This document shows, one piece after another, positions 44,833 to 54,283 of a stretch of 64,000 nt of DNA. The notes below the pieces were generated by a model. It made no database searches, was not told the origin of the DNA, and saw nothing but the letters and a program-made list of their open reading frames with translations. The position numbers and the translations under genes were made by a program. The stretch is from Calothrix sp. PCC 7507 (GTDB lineage Bacteria; Cyanobacteriota; Cyanobacteriia; Cyanobacteriales; Nostocaceae), in contig NC_019682.1 of NCBI RefSeq assembly GCF_000316575.1, forward strand, positions 2,540,001 to 2,604,000. The letters are read 5' to 3'. The number at the start of each line of letters is the position of its first letter. The stretch's first letter is position 1.

Positions 44833-46017
44833 TTAAAGCCTTAGTCCTGCCTGCTTCATCAGTGGTAGGATGCGATCGCCAAAAAATTCTAGGTCTTCTT
44901 TGAAGTCAAAAAAGCTTAACTGTAGCCCGTCAATCCCCGCCTGCTTGAGCTGGAGAAACTGCTCGACTACCTGCTCAGGCGTCCCAATCACCTCGATATT
45001 GCCCCCAATAGCGCGGCGCTTCGGTGCATCTATACCTCTACGTCCCCTCCAGGCGTGAGCATCGCTATTGAGACGATGAAAGCCATTGGGTGAATCTGGG
45101 TCGGCGTGGGCGACGATCGCGTCGTGGTATGCCCAGGTTTCACTTTCAGTTTCTCGGCTAATCACCATCGGATTCAAAAGGGTACGCACTTCCCGGCCAA
45201 TATCCCTGGCTGCTTGCTTCACCCTAGCTGCATGGGCAGGTAATACTTCGATAGAGCCAGCAAAGTCTGAAGTCCCAGGACTAGTAATAAATACGATGTC
45301 CGAGTACCGTGCAGCAAAGGAAATGCCAGCATCGGAACCAGTCGCATTCACCAGCACCGGACGCCCGTATTTGGGTTTGGGTGTGACGAAGCCACCGCCG
45401 AGCTTCCACGATGACTTACCCTCAAAAGAGAAGTTGTCGTCATCAGCCCACAAACGCTGTACGACCTCGATAAACTCCGCCGCCAATTCATAACGGTGGT
45501 CATGTTCGATACGTGGCCAGCCGAACATCTCATGCTCTACCGCCCGGTGTCCAGTCACTACATTAATACCCCAGCGGCCGCCTGATATGTGGTCTAAGGT
45601 TGCACCATACTTAGCCAAGTGCAGGGGATGTATTGGTCCATAGAGTACATGGATAGTAGAGATCAGCAGGATTTTTTGCGTCAAACTCGTCAGGGCGGCG
45701 GTAGTCACGAAAGAGTCTAGGGCTTGGCCGTTAAACACCCCACCATAGCCACCTTTGGGTAGCCATTGTGACAATGCAAACACCAAATCAAAGTCTAGAG
45801 ACTCGGCTTTGAGTACTAAGTCCTTGTTGTAATCGAAACTCCAGTCAGTGGTACGCGGTAGTGTAGAACCACTCCACCCGCCTGCTTGGATGGGTAAGAA
45901 CAAACCCAGCAGCACAGGCTGTTTCAGAGCTTGCGACAGGGGACTAAGGGCAAAGTCTGTAGGACTGGGAAAGTGCTTCCAGTCAACAATTTCACCAGGG
46001 TAATGGGTAAGGGTCAT
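44833..46017 (-). CDS. sfnG: FMNH2-dependent dimethylsulfone monooxygenase-like (SfnG family)
   Basis: A 394-residue LLM-class flavin monooxygenase. Typical SfnG features are PVLLGLFLPIQAGGWSGST near the start, DFDLVFALSQWLPKGGYGG, HISGGRWGINVVTGHRAVEHEMFG and the end QAGIDGLQLSFFDFKEDLEFFGDRILPLM. SfnG converts dimethylsulfone to methanesulfinate; related enzymes use other sulfur compounds. It sits in a minus-strand run: MFS-Coq4, SDR, alpha/beta hydrolase, this gene, binding lipoprotein. A partner flavin reductase is not visible in the window. Confidence 0.85.
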   Translation of the reverse strand: MTLTHYPGEIVDWKHFPSPTDFALSPLSQALKQPVLLGLFLPIQAGGWSGSTLPRTTDWSFDYNKDLVLKAESLDFDLVFALSQWLPKGGYGGVFNGQALDSFVTTAALTSLTQKILLISTIHVLYGPIHPLHLAKYGATLDHISGGRWGINVVTGHRAVEHEMFGWPRIEHDHRYELAAEFIEVVQRLWADDDNFSFEGKSSWKLGGGFVTPKPKYGRPVLVNATGSDAGISFAARYSDIVFITSPGTSDFAGSIEVLPAHAARVKQAARDIGREVRTLLNPMVISRETESETWAYHDAIVAHADPDSPNGFHRLNSDAHAWRGRRGIDAPKRRAIGGNIEVIGTPEQVVEQFLQLKQAGIDGLQLSFFDFKEDLEFFGDRILPLMKQAGLRL

Positions 46018-46106
46018 CTGTAAACATCCTTTTCTCGATTAAAAGGTAATTTTGGATTAATTTTTATAAGTAATATTGCCGTGATGTTACCCAAGGGCTA
46101 TGAGTC

Positions 46107-47000
46107 TTACTCCTGAAAGAACGCTAATAAATGGTGTACAAGTAACTTTGGTTGTTCTTCTGGGACATAGTGCCCAGAGTTTTGGATAATCACACTACGC
46201 ACATCTTTAGCTACTGCCTCCATTGCTTTGCGTGTATTTTGGTGGTAGCCTTGGTCACCAGCTACAGCCAGCACTGGCATTGGTAAGAGAGATTTGCCAA
46301 ATTCCTTGTTATCTGCGGCATCCTGAAACAGGGCCCGATAGTGTGCAAACATCCCTCGCAGTGCCCCTGGTTGCTTCAAGCTATAAGTATATTCATCAAT
46401 ATCATTGTCATTTATCGCCCTCGGATCGATTGTGCCCACTGTTTCACGGCGAAAAAAATACTTGATAAATAGGCTCTCCCGTCCCTGTACCAGTGCCTCC
46501 GAAATATCCCCAGCCATGTTAAAGCCAAAATGCCAACTGCCACCATTAGCAACATCCATTGAGCGTTCTAATCCAAAACCTGGCAGGTTACTCTCCATAA
46601 ACACGAAGCGACGCACCTCTAAGGGATACTGAGCCGCGTAGGCATAAGCAACCTGTCCTCCCAAGTCATGCCCGACTAGAAAAATGTTTTCGTATCCTAA
46701 CTCGTGTACTAAAGCATGGATATCTTGAGCAACAGTCTTTTTATCGTAGCCAGTGACTGGTTTAGATGAATCGCCAAAACCCCGCAAATCAGGGGCAATA
46801 ACGGTGTAGTGCCTTGCCAGTAGTGGTATGACTTTACGCCATGCGTACCAAGTCTGCGGCCAGCCGTGGAGTAGTACCACAGGATCACCTACACCGGATG
46901 TGGCAAAGTGTAAGCGAATACCATTGACTTGCAGCCGATGACGGGCGATCGCATCTTGAAAGTTTTGGTGTTCAAATTCAGTTGTTGGCGTCATTGGCAA
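46107..47000 (-). CDS. Alpha/beta hydrolase (epoxide hydrolase-like)
   Basis: A 297-residue alpha/beta hydrolase with the oxyanion motif HGWPQTWYAW, the Asp nucleophile in VGHDLGGQVAYAYA and the catalytic His near the end in SGHYVPEEQP. A GHDxG nucleophile is typical of epoxide hydrolases and haloalkane dehalogenases. The ring-opening tyrosines of epoxide hydrolases cannot be placed with certainty. It follows the SDR gene after 5 bases, so it belongs to the same transcript. Confidence 0.85.
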   Translation of the reverse strand: MPMTPTTEFEHQNFQDAIARHRLQVNGIRLHFATSGVGDPVVLLHGWPQTWYAWRKVIPLLARHYTVIAPDLRGFGDSSKPVTGYDKKTVAQDIHALVHELGYENIFLVGHDLGGQVAYAYAAQYPLEVRRFVFMESNLPGFGLERSMDVANGGSWHFGFNMAGDISEALVQGRESLFIKYFFRRETVGTIDPRAINDNDIDEYTYSLKQPGALRGMFAHYRALFQDAADNKEFGKSLLPMPVLAVAGDQGYHQNTRKAMEAVAKDVRSVIIQNSGHYVPEEQPKLLVHHLLAFFQE

Positions 47001-47005
47001 TTGTT

Positions 47006-47755
47006 TTAATTATCTTGTCCTGTTGGTCTAATGAGGATTTCATTGACATTCACATGCTGTGGTTGGGTGACAGCGTAAACGATCGCCGCAGCAATATCTT
47101 CGCTTTGCAGAGGTGTAATGGATTTGCGGCGTTCGAGTATGCGTTGTTTGCTCACAGGGTCGGTAATATGGTCATCAATTCCCGTATCCACCAAGCCTGG
47201 TTCGATGATGGTGACGCGAATATTATCTTTGTAGACTTCTTGGCGCAAGGCTTCCGAAAGGGCGTTAACACCCCACTTTGTGGCATTGTAAACCCCAATA
47301 CCAGCCCGTGCTGTGCGACCAGCCACTGAGGAGATATTGACTATATGACCAGATTGCTGCTGTTTCAAAATGGGTAAAGCTGCATGGGTGACATACAGTA
47401 GCCCTAGAACATTGAGATCAAACGATCGCTTCCAGTCTGCTGAATTGCCACTCTCAATGGTGCCGAGCAAGGCAATACCAGCATTATTTACCACAATATC
47501 CACTCGACCTAATTCTGTATTTACCCTGTGTACTAAATCATTGACTTGGGTTTCATCGGTGACATCAGTCACAATTGCTAGCGCTTGACCACCATGAGCC
47601 GTAATCTTTGCTGCCAATGCTGTAAGTAGTTCGGCACGCCTAGCCGCGAGTACTACATGTGCCCCCTCTGCGGCGAGGGCGATCGCTGTTGCTTCACCAA
47701 TACCCGAAGAGGCTCCAGTAATAATTGCTACTTTTCCTGCTAATTTACCAGCCAT
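47006..47755 (-). CDS. Short-chain dehydrogenase/reductase
   Basis: A 249-residue classical SDR. The NADP-binding GASSGIGEATAIALA follows KVAIITG, the NNAG motif is in IVVNNAGIALLG, and the active site shows Ser in VNISSVAGRTA and YNATKWG (YxxxK). Family members oxidise or reduce small alcohols and ketones. The gene starts inside the end of the MFS-Coq4 gene (11-base overlap) and is followed by the hydrolase after 5 bases, so the run is translationally coupled. Confidence 0.88.
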   Translation of the reverse strand: MAGKLAGKVAIITGASSGIGEATAIALAAEGAHVVLAARRAELLTALAAKITAHGGQALAIVTDVTDETQVNDLVHRVNTELGRVDIVVNNAGIALLGTIESGNSADWKRSFDLNVLGLLYVTHAALPILKQQQSGHIVNISSVAGRTARAGIGVYNATKWGVNALSEALRQEVYKDNIRVTIIEPGLVDTGIDDHITDPVSKQRILERRKSITPLQSEDIAAAIVYAVTQPQHVNVNEILIRPTGQDN

Positions 47756-49916
47756 CTGTATTACTCCCTGAATTTGTTAACGACGACAAAGAATGTTTTG
47801 CAACTAAAGCTTTCAGCCCTAGTTCTGTTCTGAAAGCACTCAAAGGCTGTTGCCAATTTTCTTCCCACTTCTGGGCTAATAAAGGTCTAGCCTTCAAGCC
47901 CATATTCCATCCCTGGTGAATACGGGTAATAATGGTATGCAAATCCTCTTTTGAATGCAGCGTGTAGACGATACCTATAGCGATCGCTGCAACTGATAAA
48001 GGCGATCTAGTTTGGGCTAAGTAAAATGCATGTAGTCCGACTTCACCAGCCAGATCATTCTCAAAGCCGGTAATTATGTGATGGATATGGTGAGTCTGAC
48101 GTAGGCGCAACCTAATATAACTGTTGTCATCTTCAATCTTTACCTGCCCCACCAACTCTGGATTTAACCCAGATTTTTTCATGTAAAAAGCATAAACATA
48201 TCCTAAAGAATCGGTCGCATAGTTTAGCAGTGCATCTAGGTCTGGTGCGGGAGCTAGATAACGCTCTTGCACAATCTGCAAGACATCAGGATGGGATTTG
48301 ATATACTCTCTAGATGCTTGATAAATGTCCGTATGACTTAATCCCTCTTCTAGGTCATTTAAGGCATTTAGATCACGAGGATTTTGGGATAGTTGTACAA
48401 AACTCCTCAAAGCTTGCAGGTGATAAGTGGGTATTTTAGGCTGCCTTGTGAATCGGAAAAATCCTCTCAAGGTCTGACTTAAAGCAGTCCAGGATCTGAG
48501 ATTATGAAATCTGGAGATGGAAGCGATCGCTGCTAAACTCAAAACTAAGGCTGCAAAGCGATAGGTTCCTTGAAAACCTACAACAATAGCCTCAGGTGGA
48601 GCCACAGAGACATCCGCACCTGCAGCAACGCTAGCGACTAACCCGCCAAATATCGCTCCTATCAAAGAAACTCCTACCGTATTCCCTGCAGTGCGAGATA
48701 AAGACAATAAACCAGAAGCAATCCCTAGCCGATTTCGGGGTACTGATCCCATAACGATAGTGTTGTTGGGTGATAAAAATAAGCCCAACCCAACACCATA
48801 AAATAAATACCGCGACACATACCCAAACTCAGTAATTTGAGCATCAAAGGTACTAATTCCTAAACAGCCAGCAATCATCAACCCCAGCCCAATAGAGTTG
48901 ATTAACTGGGAGCCAAAGCGGTCTGCAAGTCTACCCGCCAGAGGCGCAGTTAATCCAGTGAGTACAGGCGACACAGCCATCAGCAACCCCACTTTTGCTA
49001 TGGGATAGTTCTTAACTTGCTCTAGAAAGAAGGGGGTAATCAGTAGCCCGCCACCAAGGACAATAGATACTAGCCAGCCACTGAGCAAACTCATGCTCAG
49101 TTGAAAATTCCGAAATAAGTGTAGCTCTAAAAGTGGCTGTTCTATAATGGCTTCCACTACCAAAAAGGTCGCAAAACTTAGGGCAGCTATAGACAGTAAT
49201 ACCAAAGCGTTGATACTTATAAATCCCTGACTCTGTCCTGATGTCATACCCAGCCCAAAGCTGCTCAAGGTGAGTAGAGCTAACAAAGCTCCAAACGGGT
49301 CAAATTTTTGCTTACCTGGAAGACGTACAGAAGGCGGTACTACCCTAGCTACCAAAAAACTAGCAATGATCCCCAGTGGTACATTGATGAGGAAGATACT
49401 ATGCCAGCCTGACCAGTTCAGCAGCAGTCCACCAGCAGAAGGGCCAGAAGCAATACCCAGCGACACGACACTACCGATAACGCCAACCGCCCGACCTCGT
49501 TCGGAAGCGGGGAAGACTTCTGTGATAATCGCCAAACCCAGTCCAGAGATGAACACAGCCCCTAATCCTTGGAGTGCCCGAAAAGCAATCAGCCACTCGA
49601 TGCTAGGAGCCAGACCACACAACAGTGAACCCAAGGTAAACACAATGAGTCCGGCTTGGTATAGGGACTTTTTGCCCCACATATCCCCCAGACGGGTTGC
49701 TCCCAAAACTAGGCTGGAACTAACTAATTGGTAACTCAATGCTGCCCATTGGGCTGTGGGAAAAGTGGTATCAAAGGCTTGCACCAATGTGGGTAGAGTC
49801 ACATTGATGATACCCACGTCTAAGGTAGACATGAATACCCCGAGTCCGATGCCGAACAGCACCCAACGTTTTTGAGAGTCTGACAATGGCAGAGGTTCTG
49901 CTTGCAGTTTTGCCAA
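47745..49916 (-). CDS. MFS transporter (DHA2-type) fused to a Coq4-like domain
   Basis: One open frame of 723 residues. Residues about 15-480 are a 14-helix drug:H+ antiporter (VFMSTLDVGIINVTLPTLV, RLGDMWGKKSLYQAGL, GLGLAIITEVFPASERGRAVG). Residues about 500-715 resemble Coq4, a protein of ubiquinone synthesis. The Coq4 zinc motif HDxxHx11E is seen as HHIHH, eleven residues (IITGFENDLAG), then E, with Asp changed to His, followed by VGLHAFYLAQT. An MFS-Coq4 chain is unusual. It may couple export to handling of a quinone-like or hydrophobic ligand; this is inference. First gene of the five-gene minus-strand run. Confidence 0.82.
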   Translation of the reverse strand: MAKLQAEPLPLSDSQKRWVLFGIGLGVFMSTLDVGIINVTLPTLVQAFDTTFPTAQWAALSYQLVSSSLVLGATRLGDMWGKKSLYQAGLIVFTLGSLLCGLAPSIEWLIAFRALQGLGAVFISGLGLAIITEVFPASERGRAVGVIGSVVSLGIASGPSAGGLLLNWSGWHSIFLINVPLGIIASFLVARVVPPSVRLPGKQKFDPFGALLALLTLSSFGLGMTSGQSQGFISINALVLLSIAALSFATFLVVEAIIEQPLLELHLFRNFQLSMSLLSGWLVSIVLGGGLLITPFFLEQVKNYPIAKVGLLMAVSPVLTGLTAPLAGRLADRFGSQLINSIGLGLMIAGCLGISTFDAQITEFGYVSRYLFYGVGLGLFLSPNNTIVMGSVPRNRLGIASGLLSLSRTAGNTVGVSLIGAIFGGLVASVAAGADVSVAPPEAIVVGFQGTYRFAALVLSLAAIASISRFHNLRSWTALSQTLRGFFRFTRQPKIPTYHLQALRSFVQLSQNPRDLNALNDLEEGLSHTDIYQASREYIKSHPDVLQIVQERYLAPAPDLDALLNYATDSLGYVYAFYMKKSGLNPELVGQVKIEDDNSYIRLRLRQTHHIHHIITGFENDLAGEVGLHAFYLAQTRSPLSVAAIAIGIVYTLHSKEDLHTIITRIHQGWNMGLKARPLLAQKWEENWQQPLSAFRTELGLKALVAKHSLSSLTNSGSNTDGW

Positions 49917-50313
49917 GGTCTAGACTCCTTGCTTAATTTTACGTTTGTATCTACACTGAATAGCCACTAATCAACATGATTGCTTGAAGGATAAATCACT
50001 CACTACAAACTCACAATGTTTGTGTGGAGTACTACTTCGGTGATTTCTAAAAATAATCTTACCAATTAGAGGGCAAACAACCGTACCCTGAGGGTTCCGC
50101 TTTAGCGGTATGCCCCTACGGTTCATTGACGATCGCATGGTAATTTCTATTGGAGGAAATCTCCTTAATTCCTCAACCAAAAACATTGCAGATGTCACAA
50201 TAATTTGTGGTCAATCTACGGTAAGTTGATAGATTTACTGTGCTTTATAGTTAGAAAACTATCATATACAACTCAAACAAGCAAGCTCTATAGGTAGCCA
50301 ATTCATATCAACG
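49917..50313. other. Intergenic region upstream of the MFS-Coq4 run
   Basis: About 400 bp. It should carry the promoter of the minus-strand run. A dispersed palindromic repeat lies at about 50088-50122 (CCGTACCCTGAGGGTTCCGC, CCGCTTTAGCGG, then ATGCCCCTACGG). Nothing else is recognised. Confidence 0.5.
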
Positions 50314-51192
50314 CTATAGGTTGTCATCAGAAAGCTGGGCAATAATATCGGCAAGTAGGCGATCGCTATTTCTCTCCTCCGGTTTTTCCTTACCCAAAGA
50401 AGTCTCTTTCACAAAGCGATAAATATCTGCAGCGCCTTCAAAGGTGCGTTCTGTCAAACCCACAGCACCGAAGGTAGCTGCTATCTCTTCCATTTCGCCA
50501 ACCCAACGATGAGCTTTTGGTGCCATTGATGGTATGGAATGATGCAATAAGTCAAGCAAGTTCTTTTGGCTAGTGGAGAGTTCCTGCTGTAACACTTCAT
50601 CTAAATCTAGGCGATGGGCGGCGATGAGTAATTCTGTGGCGATCGCTGTTAACCCTTTTGTCAACGCAGCGTAGCACATTTTCAAACCAGAAGCCTTACC
50701 AATTTCATCATCGATTACACGGATATCTAAGCCATAGGTGCGTAATTTTTCTAACTCCCCTGCTGGCTTTCCTGATGCATAAATGCGAGTGCGGTTAGGT
50801 ACTCGTGGCGGTGGCCCAATAATTGATGCATCGATAAATTGTCCTCCAGCAGCTTGGATAATCGGCTCAATGGCTTTTACTCTATCAGGTGCGATCGCAT
50901 TACAGTCTGCATACAGAATATTTTTTCCTACTTGTTTGATCGCCTCAGCTACCTGCTTTGCTGCTGGCGTCGCAGCTGAGGGGACTAGGACACTAAGCAC
51001 TAAGTCTGATTCAACAACTAGATTTTGTAGGGAACCAACATTCTCAATTTTCGCTGCTGCTGCTAATTGTTTAGTCCGGGGACTTCTGTCATTTAAGGCT
51101 GCAACTGTCCTCATCCCATTTTTGTTTAGCACCGCAGCGATCGCCCCGCCCATATCACCTGGACTTAAGATACCAACCGTTTGTATTGCCAT
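50314..51192 (-). CDS. NAD(P)-dependent dehydrogenase-like protein (beta-hydroxyacid DH fold, DUF1932)
   Basis: About 292 residues from MAIQTVG; an ATG 12 codons earlier (51228) is possible. The Rossmann start VGILSPGDMGGAIAAVL has the GxGxxG variant SPGDMGG. YADCNAIAPDRVKAIEPI and GGQFIDASIIGPPP match the substrate region of 6-phosphogluconate/hydroxyisobutyrate dehydrogenases, with KASGLKMCYAALTKGLTA around the active Lys. The C-terminal helical part fits DUF1932. Substrate unknown. It is in the same direction as the catabolic run but 400 bases upstream. Confidence 0.82.
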   Translation of the reverse strand: MAIQTVGILSPGDMGGAIAAVLNKNGMRTVAALNDRSPRTKQLAAAAKIENVGSLQNLVVESDLVLSVLVPSAATPAAKQVAEAIKQVGKNILYADCNAIAPDRVKAIEPIIQAAGGQFIDASIIGPPPRVPNRTRIYASGKPAGELEKLRTYGLDIRVIDDEIGKASGLKMCYAALTKGLTAIATELLIAAHRLDLDEVLQQELSTSQKNLLDLLHHSIPSMAPKAHRWVGEMEEIAATFGAVGLTERTFEGAADIYRFVKETSLGKEKPEERNSDRLLADIIAQLSDDNL

Positions 51193-51384
51193 ACCTTTTA
51201 GCTCATCAACTGACTCAGACTTTGTCATCGCAAAATCTACTATAACTCTATCAGTTTACCGTATTTTAAAATTATCAGATTTACACATATATCCCCGACG
51301 GATATTTTTGAGTAAGAATAATTGAGAATTGCTATATAATCGCTACACAAATTTAAAAATAAAAATTGTCACCCACTATTAACA

Positions 51385-52281
51385 ATGATTCATCTAGACA
51401 AGTGTCCCTTATGCAATTCAAAGCAGCATATTTCTTTGATTGCACGTAAGTTTGAGCATCCTGATGTCAAAGATTTTATTGATACATATTATGAAAATAG
51501 AGTTGATTGGCAAATTTTAGCTGATGAAATTTTTGAAATTATTAAATGTCAAAATTGTACCTTTATATGGCAAAAGTATATTTTAGACTCTATTGGTCTA
51601 TCTAAACTTTACAGTGAATGGATTTCATCAGAGCAAAGTTTAGCGAAAAAACAATGTGCAAATATGCAGTTATACTCCAAATATGCTAAACAAATACAGT
51701 ACATAAATAGTTTCTTCCCAGAAAGAAAGCCTAGGGAAATAAAAGTATTAGATTATGGATGTGGTTGGGGATACTGGTGTTTAATGGCAAAAGCTCATGG
51801 TTACGAGGTTATGGGTGTTGAAATATCGGAGCAAAGAGTACAATTTGCTAAAAATAATTCTTTAAATATAGTTTATAGTCTGAGTGAAATTTCCGGTAAA
51901 CAATTTGATTTTATTAACTCACAACAATCTTTTGAGCATATTCCTAATCCTTTAGAAAATCTGAGATATTTAGTTAAAACTTTGAGTCATGGAGGAATAA
52001 TTAGAATTTCAGTACCTAATGGTAAAAAAATAGAAAAAGAATTAAAGTCTCCCCAATGGAAAGCCAAAAAAGATGCTATTCATCCTCTTGAACATATCAA
52101 TTGTTTCACTCCCAGAAGCTTGATATACATGGCTGAGGAAGCAGGCTTAAAACTAATGCATGATAAATATCAACAACAAATTGAGTTTAAAGAACAGCTA
52201 AAAGAATTTATTAAAACATTTTGGGGAAGGTTTGATTTAGATAGCATCGGCACATCTCTTTATTTTATTAAACTTATTTAG
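51385..52281 (+). CDS. SAM-dependent methyltransferase with zinc-ribbon N-terminus
   Basis: A 298-residue protein. C7, C10, C55 and C58 (CPLC, CQNC) form a split zinc ribbon, and motif I VLDYGCGWGYWCLMAKAHGY begins the class I methyltransferase fold at about 120, followed by VMGVEIS. The later SQQSFEHIPNPLENLRYL and ISVPNG match Methyltransf_23-type enzymes that often act on sugars or lipids in cell-surface synthesis. The gene is visibly more AT-rich than its neighbours, perhaps acquired. No Shine-Dalgarno is seen before the ATG. Confidence 0.85.
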   Translation: MIHLDKCPLCNSKQHISLIARKFEHPDVKDFIDTYYENRVDWQILADEIFEIIKCQNCTFIWQKYILDSIGLSKLYSEWISSEQSLAKKQCANMQLYSKYAKQIQYINSFFPERKPREIKVLDYGCGWGYWCLMAKAHGYEVMGVEISEQRVQFAKNNSLNIVYSLSEISGKQFDFINSQQSFEHIPNPLENLRYLVKTLSHGGIIRISVPNGKKIEKELKSPQWKAKKDAIHPLEHINCFTPRSLIYMAEEAGLKLMHDKYQQQIEFKEQLKEFIKTFWGRFDLDSIGTSLYFIKLI

Positions 52282-52365
52282 AGGATGTTTTAAAAGGGTC
52301 TTTCTATGTCATGTTGTAGGCGCTAGCCTTAGAGCAGGGTACGCAGCGTAGCGGAGTGAAACATC

Positions 52366-53166
52366 TCAGATTGAAGATTCTGGTAATTTAGGAGGCGTGG
52401 TGTTAAACCATTTTTGATAAATTTGCTGGTAAGTACCATTAGATAACAAATTGGTGATAGCTTTGTTAATTACTTCCAGGTAAGGAGAATCTTTAGGCGT
52501 AGCAATTCCGTAATATTCTTCTGTTAGTAGATTAGCAACAACTTTGATGCCTTTGAGGTTACCGTTTTTAATTGCATACAAAGTAGCAAAAGCATCGCTA
52601 ATTACTGCATCTACGTTACCATTGATTAAGTCTTGGAAAAATTCCGGGCCAGAGTTAAAAGTGCTAATCTTAGCGTTCGGGATGGTTTTGGCAAAAGTTG
52701 CCCCAGTTGAGCCTATTTGCACACCAATTTTTTTGCCTTTAAGACTATTGAAATCTTGAATATTTTGGTTGTTTGCTCGTACAGTAATTGCTAGTCCAGC
52801 TTTAAAATAAGGGCGAGAAAAAGCAATTGTTTTCAGACGTTCAGGGGTAATAGTAATCCCACTAATTGCTGCATCAACTCTCTTGGCTTGTAAAGTAGAA
52901 ATCATGCCATCAAAAGGTAGATTTTGAAACTGAATTGGTAAACCTGATATTTTAGCGATCGCATTCATCAAATCAATATCAAAACCTTCCAATTGACCAC
53001 TAGCATTTTGGCTCTCAAAGGGGATAAAAGTAGGGTCTGTAGCTACTTTAAATGGTTTAGTTCCTGTATTCGGGCTTGTCGTGATGGTGGATTGACAACT
53101 ATTACAGATAATTATCAATAGCAAACAGCCTAAGCTTAGAATTAGTTGATGCCATTTTCTGTTCAT
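52366..53166 (-). CDS. Polar amino-acid ABC transporter binding lipoprotein (GlnH-like)
   Basis: About 266 residues from MNRKWHQLIL; upstream ATGs at 53211 and 53178 are possible. The lipoprotein signal ends IICNSC. The mature part is a family 3 binding protein: FKVATDPTFIPFESQNASGQLEGFDIDLMNAIAK, RVDAAISGITITPERLKTIAFSRPYF, KGKKIGVQIGSTGA and VDAVISD. It should bind a polar amino acid such as Gln. No permease or ATPase gene is adjacent. Confidence 0.88.
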   Translation of the reverse strand: MNRKWHQLILSLGCLLLIIICNSCQSTITTSPNTGTKPFKVATDPTFIPFESQNASGQLEGFDIDLMNAIAKISGLPIQFQNLPFDGMISTLQAKRVDAAISGITITPERLKTIAFSRPYFKAGLAITVRANNQNIQDFNSLKGKKIGVQIGSTGATFAKTIPNAKISTFNSGPEFFQDLINGNVDAVISDAFATLYAIKNGNLKGIKVVANLLTEEYYGIATPKDSPYLEVINKAITNLLSNGTYQQIYQKWFNTTPPKLPESSI

Positions 53167-53211
53167 CAATTTCACCATCAGTAGGTTAGTACGAATCCAG
53201 TTAAACCACAT

Positions 53212-53535
53212 CTATTTTGAGAACCATAGTTTTCCAAAGTAGTGGGAGTATCTTGCTCCCGAATGGTAGTAGCGGGCATCTTGCCCGCACTACTCCAGGT
53301 TTCAAAATCGACAAGGTTTAATTTATGTTTACGTAGTGCATTTTGCAGATTCTTAGTATAAACTTATCAAAAAACCAAAAAGTCCAATTATCTAAGATTT
53401 TGGTAAAATCCATCCATCAAACTATCACTCATACTCCCTCTCAACATGGTGCATAAAGTTCTATCTTAAAACGATATATATAACAGAGTCAAAATTTTAC
53501 CTAAATCTCTCAACATCTTCCAGGAGAAAATTTGT
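53212..53535. other. Divergent intergenic region with a hairpin repeat
   Basis: Promoter region for two divergent genes. It contains AGTAGCGGGCATCTTGCCCGCACTACT at about 53266-53292 as a palindromic repeat, a motif also seen inside element A. No gene. Confidence 0.5.
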
Positions 53536-54039
53536 ATGCAATTTGCATATCGCCTAAATGTCAACGACTTGAAAGAAGCAAGTCAATCTCACTCCAAAAA
53601 AGGATTATTGAAATATTGCTTATTAATGGCGGGAATTCTTCTATTGACATCAATACTGCCCTTACTCACACAAGGAGGTATCTCCTTCAGAGAGATTTTC
53701 TGGAGTATTCTTTTACCTAACATATTATTCTTCATTTTTATATATGTATTAATGCGGATTTTACAAAATTTTCTGATTAGTCGTAATTGGAAGAGTCAAC
53801 CTGGGGCAAAATCTGACATTAGCGTAGAAACAACTGAAGAAGGATTACAGATTACTACACAATCATCAGATTCAAGACTGAAGTGGTCACTTTATACACA
53901 CTGGAAAGAAACTCCCAACTTATTTATGGTTTATCAATCTCACAACTGCTTTAATATATTTCCCAAACGCGCTTTTAGCAGTGAAGAACAAGTTAACGAA
54001 TTTCGAGCATTGTTGCGTACAAACTTACAAAATAAATAG
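53536..54039 (+). CDS. YcxB-like membrane protein
   Basis: The 167-residue protein has two hydrophobic helices (LLKYCLLMAGILLLTSILPLL and ILLPNILFFIFIYVLMRI) followed by a cytoplasmic beta domain (ISVETTEEGLQITTQSSDSRLKWS, NIFPKRAFSSEEQVNEFRALL). This arrangement matches the YcxB-like family, whose function is unknown. AGGAG lies about 9 bases before the ATG. It stands alone. Confidence 0.8.
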   Translation: MQFAYRLNVNDLKEASQSHSKKGLLKYCLLMAGILLLTSILPLLTQGGISFREIFWSILLPNILFFIFIYVLMRILQNFLISRNWKSQPGAKSDISVETTEEGLQITTQSSDSRLKWSLYTHWKETPNLFMVYQSHNCFNIFPKRAFSSEEQVNEFRALLRTNLQNK

Positions 54040-54181
54040 ATTTATGAAAATAAACTGTTCACACCATAATTATTATGGATGTAGTATTAAATGTAGGTTG
54101 GGTTGAGGCAATGCGTTACCCAACACCCCTTTTTTGAGATTGTTTTAGTCGTATCAGTCCAGTAGTAGGGTGGGCATTGCC

Positions 54182-54283
54182 TAGTACCGCAAGGCGGAAG
54201 TCAAAAGTCAAAAGTCAAAAGTAATATGGAGTAAGCTTTTTAGCGATTGAGAATGGTCTGCTTATTTCCGCCGCACTGTACTA
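54182..54283. repeat. MITE-like element D, copy D2
   Basis: Bounded by TAGTACCGCAAGGCGGAAGT and ATTTCCGCCGCACTGTACTA, with three GTCAAAA units inside. It is about 20 bp shorter than D1, mainly because D1 has six units. Its last TA is shared with the first TA of the IS630 element. Confidence 0.88.
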
